A stretch of 64,000 nt of DNA from Oscarella lobularis (lineage: Eukaryota > Porifera > Homoscleromorpha > Homosclerophorida > Oscarellidae). This document shows, piece after piece, positions 9,503 to 19,435 of this stretch. The stretch is from NCBI RefSeq assembly GCF_947507565.1, contig NC_089182.1, forward strand, positions 868,001 through 932,000. Direction: 5' to 3'. Positions within the stretch are counted from its first letter, which is position 1. Each line of letters begins with the position of its first letter. The notes beneath the pieces were generated by a model. The model saw nothing but the letters and a program-made list of their open reading frames with translations, was not told where the DNA came from and made no database searches. A program made the translations under genes and the position numbers.

Positions 9503-11573
9503 TTAGTATTCAGAGTCTTGGTCAGCTCTGCTCCGCTTCGAAATACACGAAACGATGCGTTTCTTTAGACGTGACCAAAACTTCCGTGCCTCTTTCGGCA
9601 TAAGACAGTAGGCAGCTAAAACAACCATAAAAACGTCGATTAGAAAAAAAGCAGCCATCGATAGGATTGGGCCCGTGGTTAGTATTAGTTTATTGCGGCA
9701 CTCTTGTTCAGTGTTGAATGATTCGTTTACGCAGGCAGCGTATTTAAAAAAGCTCTTTAGGAGCACCGACTTCGCGTTTTTGCTCAAGAACACAGAATCT
9801 GCGCCCATTGAGAAACTGTAACATAAAGGCATAACGAAAGAGAGCAGAATAAATCTTCTTTGAATTAGTGAATACGCTTTGTAGATAGGCGAATTCTGGT
9901 GATCCGGCAAGAGCATTCGATGACATTGCTTAGCCTAATATAATTACACAACACTCTCACTTAGGGGAAATTTTCAACTCACTTGATACAACTTGTATAT
10001 GATGACGAATGACATAAGCGTCCCAGAAAAAATAATGAGGTTGTTAGGCAACAGAGTGGTGTAAAATAATACTCTAAGAGATGGAGAGCTGCACGTAATA
10101 GTAAATACGCCCGAGGCTGCATATCGGCCTCCAATTTTCATTGAAGCAGTTACGAGACAGGCAGGAACGGCGACAGATAGAACGAACTGAATTGCAAAGA
10201 CGATCTTGCCTTTACGATTCGGTGCATCGAGCGTCACTTTTGAGATAGCGACGAGAGTGTTGTATACAGAGCTGAACCACCACACTACAAAAGACGTGAA
10301 TCCGAAATGAGCCAAAGCTCCTGCAGGAAAAAGAGTTTAGTTAGAAAAAAAATAGAAGCACAATTCATGCAGTGACCTTGAACGTTGCAAAGATCAGTCG
10401 GATCGTTCCACGACCCGATCAAGTCTTCGTGTTTGCAGTACATTTTTGTGGGTGAAATAATGACAGGCATAGTTATAGCAGTCACTATTCACAGAACGCG
10501 TGGCGGGAGTTAATGCGACAAACGTTCATTTGCTTACGTAAGATTGACCAATTAACGGCTAGTAGGAAACTCGAGACAGTGTGGTAATCAAATCTATATA
10601 TACAGGAAAATAGATTACATCAGAGAAGAGAGGCTCGTGCGTCTTACAACTGAGGTATATTGAACCAAGTGAAAAATATTATGAGCATTAAGCACCAGCC
10701 AAAAATTAGCATAATTGACAGTGCACCGTAGTAGCCTCGCGACGAAATAGACGTTTCCCATTCCGATTGTTTACACGGAGGCGAACAGGAATAGTTTGCA
10801 CCCGTACGTGGATGTTTCCTTGTCGTTTTTAGAAGTGGAGAAGGGCACTGATTGATTGAGTTCGAGCTGTTCTCCGCACCAAAGTATTTTGTACAGTCTG
10901 GAATTGCTGTACAAAAGTCTTCGATTTTTAGGTATTTCAGACGGCTCCAGGAACGCTTCAGACGATCGCATTTGGAAGCGTTCACCTGAAGACACAGAGA
11001 GCGAGTGACCGACTCCAGAGGAGCACTGCAGTTTCGGTAGACGTAACGGCAGATCAACGGTTTCAATTCGTCGGCGCAGGAAGAAGGTACGAAACGAATT
11101 AGCCCAAACATCGCTTTCAATTCACTCTCGACTCTGCGATATTCCTCACATCCGGAAATAGAGACGTCGGCTTTAGGTCGCCTCTGTAGTGGTAGAGTAG
11201 AATCGCGACGCAGACTCGTAACGAACCGGCTACATTCGGAGTAGGTAGCATCGACGGGCATTTCTTGACACGTTCGATTGTCTTGGCTCTGCGGATAGAG
11301 GGTCGTTTCATTTCACTTTCGTCTCAATTAATTAAAGCAGACCACGAAATTCTAACCCTGACGAGCATGCAACCGCAACTGCTGCCTTACGTTGCTACTG
11401 GTAAAGTTCCACGGAGTAGCGTAGTAGACGTAGATAGGCGTTGCCGTTGCCAGTAGCAGGATAACGAAGCCCATGCCTAGCAGTACGGTTCCTGCTACAT
11501 TTGCCGTCTTGCTGCCAAAAACTTCTGTTGCGGGGCGAATCAGCCTTTGCCTTTCCGGCGAGAGCTCGGACAT
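9503..11573 (-). CDS. Frizzled-like seven-helix receptor, copy B
   Basis: Exon structure mirrors copy A: exon 1 (11391-11573), with a polar N terminus and a hydrophobic helix (AGTVLLGMGFVILLLATATP); exon 2 (10648-11288), opening SQDNRTCQE, with a cysteine-rich domain (PLICRYVYRNCS, YSCSPPCKQSEW) and helix 1; a tiny exon FLLAVNWSI; an exon with MPVIISPTKMYCKHEDLIGSW; a helix exon containing VVWWFSSVYNTLVAI; and a last exon with YSLIQRRFILLSF and PKEARKFW, ending at 9503. The Frizzled/Smoothened class assignment rests on the CRD-like cysteines, the WW in helix 3 and the overall layout. Copy A starts about 150 bp beyond this gene's stop on the same strand, so the two arose by tandem duplication. 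Function as a Wnt receptor is inference. Confidence 0.68.
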
Positions 11574-12141
11574 ACTTCCACGTTAGTAAATAAATGGAGT
11601 GAGAGTGAGATAGCCTATATATTTGCACAGCAGACCTGTAATTTTCAATACGTAGTCTACTGCACAAGCTAAAAAAACAAACTTGCTAATACAGTAATAC
11701 TGAAAACGCTTCATTCCAACAGTGTGGGCGTCAGGAGACATCGATTGACAGAGGATCAATTCGCATCCGGGAAAAAACGATCGCTGGGAGTCTCGCTGGA
11801 CCCTCAGTTCGCGAAGCGAGGGGCATCCTCAAGGCGGCGGCGTTTTTAAAACCGTCGCGACCTATCGAGTATTCGCAGCGCCGCTTTTTTCGGCGTCGGG
11901 GCCCCGAATTCGCCCGTCGAACGCCGCTTCGGCGACGACAACGAGCGGAGGAAGAAAAAGCGCCAGTCGATATGTAAACGAATGCTTTTATCGACGTTAC
12001 TGCGTCGTGCGAGAAAGAGTCATAAGTCGAAAGTCAACGAAGAGTACGCGGGAAAGACGATATGGTCGTTCGGGATGGCGAATCGAAATTGTCGGTAAGT
12101 AAGATAAGAAAATTTCTCGAAAAGTGTCACTATTGCTGCAG
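11574..12141. other. Intergenic region, GC-rich
   Basis: No gene supported. The first part is AT-rich; about 11800-11950 is GC-rich with short CG-rich palindromic words such as GGGGCCCC. A plus-strand ATG followed by a perfect-looking donor (12061-12095) has no partner exon that I can find. Confidence 0.4.
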
Positions 12142-13402
12142 TTAGCGGGCAAACACGTATCCTATGGAAAATAGGTTTTTCAATCCATTATCCACTGGAG
12201 CGCATGCAGCTAGATTTCCACATGAATTGGTTGCGTAGAGCTTGCCGCATATTGTGAGATGATGCTTGGCTCCTAGCCCAATGAAAGAATCGGGGCTGTG
12301 GCATTCATTTTCTTGGTTGGAAACGATTCCGATTCGAACTTTAGAGCGCATTCCCACATTGAACCCTTCCTATTAATTAAGCTAATACATTATTCTATCC
12401 CGGCATGGTTAACTTGCTTACTGTATTGCAGTACGGCTGAAGAGATGATCCAGGGACAAGGCTCTTCCAAGTTGAGCGTCCAATGGAGGTTTGATGGTAA
12501 GTATTATGCCTTAGAACGTCTCTGAGGGACTTTGCATTCTTTGGAAGACTCACATAGTTGATTTCATGACCAGTTTTCATACCAACAAGGATCTCTTTGA
12601 ATGGAAGAGTCCAAAACGAAGCCAACTTGGCTTCATTTTGGTCAAAGTTGACGTTGTTTTCATTGAACGAAGAATTGGACGTCCAAAGAGGACTGTCATA
12701 GTGAAACGTCTGCTTTGCGCCGTCAATTTTCATCAGAAGCGTCCATCCGCCTTCTTTGCAGTAAGTCTGGGAGCCGATAGTGTGTACGTAAAGGGGTTTG
12801 CATCTGTCGCGGTATTTTACGTACCTGAAACGCCGGATAGTTAGACGACGGTTTGATCCAGTAGACACCGGGTTTGTAGCCCTTCAACTTGCTCAAAGCT
12901 AAACACGACGACGCCGGATTGTTCACGGCGTTGTCATCTAAGCTGTCTGGGCTATATTCAACGACGAGCGAAAGCCACTTTTCTCCGTTGCAATATTGAA
13001 CGACGTCCTTTCGCACGTTGTAACGTAAAGTCCCTAGTCACGGAAATCGTATTGATTTATTTGCGTGCAGACGAGGAATAGTTGTACCTGCAATTAGAGG
13101 CGAACAGCTCTTTTCAGTGTACGTTAGCATTTGGGGACCCGGCTCTCCTGCAAGCATTGTGTTACAAAATTCGATCACCGTTTGCAAAATTAAGACTGGC
13201 GGCACCTTTTTGACCCTCAGGACCCCTTGGGCCCTGTTGTTGACAGCAGTTACAACCGTTTGCATTGTCTTGCTGAATAGAGGAGAGAGGTTCAAAGGGA
13301 TAGAACTAAAGGAGTAGTACAGTAGCGTACCTTGCTAGTGATAGCTCCATGAGAAGTGTAAATGATAGCCAAAATAACGACAACCGATGATGTTGGATTC
13401 AT
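12142..13402 (-). CDS. Secreted fibrinogen C-domain protein with short collagen stub
   Basis: Exon 1 (13331-13402) is a signal peptide (MNPTSSVVVILAIIYTSHGA). Next come a cysteine pair and a few collagen triplets (GPRGPEGQKG), a very short intron, and GEPGP. Exon 12825-13033 has TLRYNVRKDVVQYC and NPASSCLAL, and joins with a 58 bp intron to exon 12422-12766 (TYCKEGGWTLLMKIDG, then TSIGRSTWKSL and SLQPYCNT). The last exon (12142-12369) begins EGFNVGMRSKVRIGI and ends GYVFAR. GGWTLL and the C-terminal cysteines identify a fibrinogen-related domain of the variant type common in cnidarians and sponges. Such proteins act outside the cell in adhesion or carbohydrate recognition; the ligand is unknown. 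The 31 bp intron within the collagen exon is inferred from the need to restore frame. Confidence 0.8.
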
Positions 13403-13712
13403 TGGGTACTATTTAGTCTGTTTATGTATGTGCGTGTTTAGTTGTTTATATAGAGATGGAACCAGCTAGCTAAACACGGTGGTGACACAATGAGAATGCG
13501 GGATGATTGGCTCGCGTGACTTACTTTGCAGACTCCGGAAGTCCGGGTGCAATTGGACAGTCACACCGGTTTCTTATGGACGCGATCGCTGTAGGCAAAG
13601 GAACGAAATAACACGGGTAGACGTAGAAATGCTAATATCCAATAGAAGCAGGACGAAGAGGTAAAACCGTGAGAAAACGATGCCATTGTTATTGACTTTG
13701 TTTTTAGGAGTT

Positions 13713-13946
13713 TGGGGTCCTGAGCATGACCCCGTATGAAAAAAACTGCTCATCGGGGTCCTGAGCAAGACCCCGTCAACAAAAACTGCTCACTTGAGAG
13801 GGGAGGGGACGAATTTTTATTAAATAAAAATGAAAAAAAAATGCACATAGTCTCCCGTTTCATCTGGGCAGTTTTTGATGACGGGGTCATGCCCAGGACC
13901 CCGATGAGAGCAGTTTTTGATGACGGGGTCTTGCTCAGGACCCCAA
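13713..13946. mobile_element. Fold-back (inverted-repeat) element built of about 42 bp monomers
   Basis: The left arm (13713-13793) holds two direct copies of a unit of form CGGGGTCCTGAGCAnGACCC then GTC...CAAAAACTGCTC. The right arm (13866-13946) is the reverse complement of the same two-copy array with a few substitutions. The spacer between them (13794-13864) is about 70 bp and AT-rich. Each unit also carries an inner GGGGTC...GACCCC dyad. No coding capacity or clear target duplication was seen, so it is probably a non-autonomous fold-back or MITE-like element. Confidence 0.75.
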
Positions 13947-14189
13947 GCTAAACAGAAAAAAAGTCAATAAACAATAACATTGCTTTCTCATAATTTTTAC
14001 CTTCTCCTCCGTCTTCCGCTTTCATTGGTGTGTTCAATGCTCGTATGATCGCTTTTCATCGGTTTTGCCCGAAAAGCCGCCGCTCACCCTATCACAAGTC
14101 GAATCCGAGAAGGGTCGTTTTGCTCGAAAAGCCGTTGTATCTCTCCAGGGATGATGCTCTGCTCTTGCCTGGCCTTGAACACCACTGCG

Positions 14190-14363
14190 TTTGGCATCCA
14201 TCTCCGTACGATCAACTCTGGTGGTCGCCGCCCTCGCTAAAAAGTATCAAAACAAGTGTGAGGAAGGGAAACACGTAGGCGCGTAAATTCTGGTGGTAGA
14301 CTACACAGCGATTCTAAGCTCGAAGCAAGCCAATGTGGAGTTTGGCATCCATCTCCGTACGAT
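14190..14363 (+). repeat. Direct repeat of a 23 bp word, decayed tandem unit
   Basis: TTTGGCATCCATCTCCGTACGAT occurs exactly at 14190-14212 and 14341-14363, 151 bp apart. Shorter shared words nearby (TCTGGTGG; GAAGCAAGCCA against CAAAGCAAGCCA) suggest an old tandem duplication. Confidence 0.6.
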
Positions 14364-15158
14364 TCGAAGCACGTACGCACGATTTCTCGAAGGGGAGCTC
14401 AAAGCAAGCCAGGGTTGACCTAAGGATGTAGGCAAGCGACATCAACGGGGAGCACCGCAACGTGTGAAGGTTTTTTTTTGCACCTGCTCGTGTATTGACG
14501 TCCTTCTTCAGCTCAAACGACTACAGTACGACGAGCTAAGGAACGAGAACGTTCGTCAGTTGCGCGCATGTTCAGCAAACGATGTATACACGTGACAAAG
14601 TTTTATATGTAGTACGCACGTGTAATGTCCGTAGTCTCCGTACAAATGCGTGCAAACAAGGGTTTGTAGTTGTACAAGAACGCTGCGGAAAGAGAAAGAA
14701 GAAAAGGGCTAGAGGGGCTCATACAATGAGCAAGATTAGAAAAATCTCGCACGCGACGAACCAAACCCACTAGAGCGCCCCGCGAAAGTTAGAAGAGACG
14801 TGTAAGCAGTGCAGTAACGTTGTCTGTTGCTTTCGCACGCTGTTGTAGAGTCGTTTTTTGGCACGCTGTAGTTTGTCTGCAGAACGAGTGCAAGTCCTGT
14901 AGGAGTATGCCGAATGAAGGAAAGGGGAACACCACCGGAGGAGAGGCCGAGACAGATGCGACGAGAACACCAAAGGAGAACATTGAGACGAGCTAATTCT
15001 ACGAAACACCTATGCACAAACGAATTTGTAAAGTAATGGTGCGGCGGAGGGGGAATGGAGGGAAGGAGGAAATTTGCCAGTAGTACTCTATTTGCGTTTT
15101 AAGAGGAGGCGAGTGCGAGTGCTCTTCTTACCTATGACAATGATACAGACCGACGGCT

Positions 15159-18100
15159 TTATGTGATAACCTTCCGTACTTCTCTCGCCGCCCACATGGC
15201 CAGTTTCTTTGTCCTGCTTATTTTCGAGTCTTTGCCTTCCGCGAGTAGTTGAGTAATCGCCGGCTTGTTTTCGACGAGACTTTTCAGCTGCTTGTTGAAA
15301 ATGCGACAGAGGTCCCTAAAAAGAAAGAAATTTCCACTTTCGGAGAAACGGCGCCAGATTGAAGTATGCAAACCCTAGAAGTCCGCAACAGACGGCCGTG
15401 TTGGAATCAGAGTGATCAGCATCAAGAGCGATGTGCTCAATGAAGGAGATGATGTTCGGCAGGTGAGGATAAAGAGACTGCAACACTTCATCTGTGCATA
15501 CGTAATAAATAGATAAAGATAATAAGTAGAAGTGCTCTCACAATTTGGGGCGCTTTTATCGCTGTCGGTCATTCCTTGTACAATTCCAGTGTAGCCCTCA
15601 ATGCAGGACTCGCGCAGTTCGTTTAGATACTCCAACATTTCATAGTCCGACTGCAAAACATAAAAAAAAATTAATCATAGTTAGACGGCAGTATTCAATT
15701 GCTAACCTTGTCGACTTGGGCTTGCGATGCCTGCAATAGAACGGACATCACAACGTCGAGAAATGCACCGAAGTTGGTTCCAATAGCAAGTGCAATATCG
15801 CCAAAAACAGATAGAATTTGAGGCTTCACCGACCTGTGAACATTTGGGTCCTTGTACAAAAAGAAACACGAATATCATGTGATCAAATCAAAACAAGTAG
15901 GAGTAGATAGTGGAACGTACGACGAGTATCTCAGCCAATTGTTGCATTAATTGGGCGCACATTGGTTCCATTTCTCGTCCAAGTGCCCGCGACAAATCGC
16001 CGACAACGCCCACAGCAGCAGAACAAACCTAACACACTCCCTTCTTAGTCGATTCCGTTAAGAGAAATCAATAATTCAAATGTACCAAATAGCTTTCCTT
16101 GTTTTGAAGACCAGACAGAAGAAACGGCTGAAATTTTTCCAGATAGACGCGAAAATCGGCTCCCAACACTAATCGGCGAAATCGCGTGTTTTTTTTCTTT
16201 TTGCAACTCCTCCCCTTCCCCCCTTACATTCTATCAGACTGCCCACTGCCATGAGAGCATCCTCGTGCAGTCCACCCGCTTTTCCTAGGCTTGGATTCAG
16301 CATGAAGAGCAGCGCTTCCATCACGGTATCCGCTATCTTCATCGCGTCCTCTTTCACCATTTTTCTCAATATGCTCTAGAGGAAATAAGAACTTCTAAAA
16401 CGGCCAACTTTGCGAAAAGCGCTCTCTACCTGAAGAGTGGCACATAGCATTGATTGGAGGTCTTGATACTGAGCTGCTGAACCGTCTCCTACATTGGTCT
16501 AATAAAGAAGGAAATTCGTCCCATATCCCCCCGTCTTGAATCAAAAAATCTCACGGAAGCCAGCTGTAGAACACGCTGGAGCTTCTGAAGAATAACTAAA
16601 GTTGTTGCTTGAACGGTCGGGTAGCAATCCTGAGACACTTATCGTCATTGAATCAATAAAATACGCAATCTACGTCCCCAACCTTTGGACTATTCTTTAT
16701 GAACTCCATTATAGCCTCATAGGCTGCCGTTCTAAGATTACTCTGATCTCCGTCCCCCCTAGCAAAAAAAAGATCGACACGGTAAAGAATCGTTCTCCCC
16801 CCACTCTTGGAAGCCAATTCACCTATCCGTCACTGCTAAAAGTTTTTCGAGTACAGTCGCAAAAACCGGCGAGAGACTGTACGTCGACGGTTCGTCTTCC
16901 TTCCTTTCGGCCGCGTCATAGGCAGCCTCTGCCAGCGACGACAATGCCTTTGAAGCAAGAAAATAAATCAATGCACGTCATTTGTTTGCTTGTTCTTACC
17001 CAGCAAATGTTCGACGCGACGCGAGGCGGTTTTTCGAGACATTGCAAGAGCGATTCCAAGAGCGGGCCGACATACGACTCCTGTAGAGCCGCTTCCGGCA
17101 TCAGATCGCACACTTTCCCTACCGTCCACGCGACGGTGTCTTGGACCACGACACTCGGGTCGTCGAGCATTTTAATCAACTGCGGCATTGCCTAGCAACA
17201 ACAACAACAACAACAACAACAAATAAGAAACGATATTCATATGAATTATTTTATTTACCTTTATGACGATCGGTTCCAGGGCTTTCTGAGAGGGTCCCTC
17301 GAGAATCGACCCGAACGCCATAATAGCGGCATCGCGATACTTCCAGTTTTCATTCGTGATGTTGCCTTGGACGAAGGGAAGGACCGAGGCGACGACGTCG
17401 TCGCCGCAGCATCCGGCCATCAGTCCTAGACACACGCCGGACGCTTTGCATGGATTCCACTCGTCCTCGTCATCGTATTCTTCCTATAAAAAAACAACCC
17501 CATTATATTAATTCTACTGATTGCTGTTTTTCTCTCACCTGTTTCGTGAGAATGACGAGAAGAATTGGTAAGAGAAATTGTAGGGCGCCCTTCACGTAGA
17601 ATTTACTGATTTGACGCGGAGTGAAATTGCCTTCGGCCGCCTTAATAATAACAATAAATAGTGCTAATCGCTCTATAAGAATCGCGTGTTACTTCTGCTG
17701 CTTCTATGGCTAGATCGGTCTCTTCGTCGCAAATCGACGACCAGAATTCGATTCCTTGCAGGCAAACGTCGTCGGTGGGCGATTTCATTGCTTCGATGGA
17801 GATCTGAGGATAGAATAAAGGACTGTGCATAAACGTCTTGTTAGTCTTTTTTTCTTACAGGAAAAAGCGCTCGTCCCATATACGTTTCCATGTGTTGATA
17901 ATAGAGCGACACGACTTTGACCATCGTTTGCAAAGCAGCCACTTTTACCTGAGAATTAAAATAATAATGAATTTATAATAGTCGTCAGGAAAAAAAAAAA
18001 GACTCGCTCTTTCGTCTGAGCACTGGGTCGCCTCGCAGATGACCTCCATAATGTAATTTCGTTCGCTCTGAATTTCAAAAGTTTAAAATTCCTTCCTTTA

Positions 18101-19236
18101 AAAAAGAAAAGGGAGAGAACTTGCCTCTTTTTCAAAATTTTCGGTAGTAAACTCAAGCGAATTCAATAGCGCGCGCGTGGCAGCCAGCCGCACGTCAAAA
18201 CTAAAGAATGAAATTAAATAAATACATACATAACTACGAAACCGAATACCTGGGCTCTTCCTTTCGCATGCACTGCATAACAGCGGTAAGCAACTCGTTC
18301 GCGTAGCCACTCAAAACGGCCTGATCCTAGACCCCAGATTCCCCTCATCGTCTCGCGAGACCGACGACGCGCCCGCGTTCCCACGCACCACTTCCTCGCA
18401 GACGTAGCCAATCGTTTCCATGCTCGCCACTTTGAGACTTTCCGTGCTCCGTTGCGGATCGGCGACGACGTTCTCGAGCAACGCCGGAACGAGCTGCGGC
18501 CACAGGGCGCCCGGCAACTCGGCGCAAGCAATATAAGCGACACACTGAGAACGGAATCAGATCACATTGCCATGATCCCCCACGAAAATTCAAATTTAGA
18601 ACCTGAGCTGCAGAAGACGGCGAACGCCTTTCCGTGCCAAGACTGCCAAGAACCTTAATTAATTAATTAATTAATAATTAGAATCTAACAAAAATATCGA
18701 TAATTAACTAATTAATAATTAGAATCGAACTTTCAAAAATTTTGATACAAGATCATGGAGATCGTATCGTTATAAGAGGAATTCAATTGGGGTCCCTTTT
18801 TCATTGGCACTAGTTTTTGTTTTCACCTTCGCCTTGATCTGCGATCTCACTTCGGCGTCGATTGAGAGCCAGCGTTGCTGATATTGAAGTTTGAGTGCCG
18901 GGTCTTTTGCCGTGATGTAGTTTTTGAATTGGAGGCCGGCCGCCATGCGAACGACGTCGCTTCGTTCGACCGATGCCAGTGCATCGGCGAGAGAGTTGAG
19001 AAATGCGGCCTGCGCGGAGTTTTTTTGAATGACAGGGCCCCCCTTTTGGGAAACTCGAGCGAAATCGCTTACTAGATTCGATTCTGCAGCTTGGCGAAGA
19101 TATTGCTCGGCTTGCTGAAGAATTTCGCGATCTACGGCGCGAAGGTTTTCGGTTTCGAAGGGTTTCCGGGCGGGGAGAGCTCGGTTTCGGCTTTACCTGG
19201 CGAAATCGTCGCTTCGAGGATTTGCACGAGATCCAT
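15159..19236 (-). CDS. KPNB1: Importin subunit beta-1
   Basis: Nuclear import receptor made of HEAT repeats; it binds importin-alpha, Ran-GTP and nucleoporins. About twenty short exons follow the vertebrate protein end to end. The first reads [13 protein letters not shown]. Then come [28 protein letters not shown] followed by [59 protein letters not shown] followed by [19 protein letters not shown]-type text, [20 protein letters not shown], and the last exon [20 protein letters not shown] ending AREVRKVIT. Length and order match the roughly 870-residue family, so it looks complete and functional. Its stop faces the gene-poor region; its ATG lies 199 bp downstream of the stop of the same-strand channel gene. 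Individual exon ends were not all fixed. Confidence 0.95.
18657..18680. repeat. TTAA-rich intronic repeat
   Basis: A run of TTAATTAATTAATTAA inside an importin beta-1 intron. Similar ATTAATTA runs recur in introns across the window. Confidence 0.7.
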
Positions 19237-19435
19237 GTTAACAGATCAGAGCTCCTTTCACCCGGTTGACGGCGTTAGCGCTTCGCTTCTCGGCGACAAA
19301 CCGCGTGAAAACGACGACCGCGTGAATCGAGCGCGCGCTACAGTAAAACTCGGACTCCCGGACAAAACGAATTAATCAATACGAACGACGGTATGACGTC
19401 AGCTAAAACTGTCAGACACGATTTACTATCTAAGA

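Larger units (their letters stand above)
13403..15158. other. Gene-poor region
   Basis: The longest stretch without a supportable gene. It contains the fold-back element at 13713-13946 and a 23 bp word repeated at 14190 and 14341. Short open frames here lack start context, splice structure or any recognisable family, and are not called. Confidence 0.55.

Noticed and set aside
12061-12095. Plus-strand ATG followed by a GTAAGT donor
   Set aside because: Would be a fine first exon (MVVRDGESKLS), but no matching downstream exon was found and the following DNA is the 3' end of the fibrinogen-domain gene.
12784-12824. A 21 bp intron in the fibrinogen-domain gene
   Set aside because: GT...AG could be drawn 21 bp apart, but it would keep the wrong frame. 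A 58 bp intron restores GGWTLLMK and is preferred.
14736-15017. Minus-strand 93-residue open frame in the gene desert
   Set aside because: No family, no conserved start and overlapping frames of similar length; composition looks non-coding.
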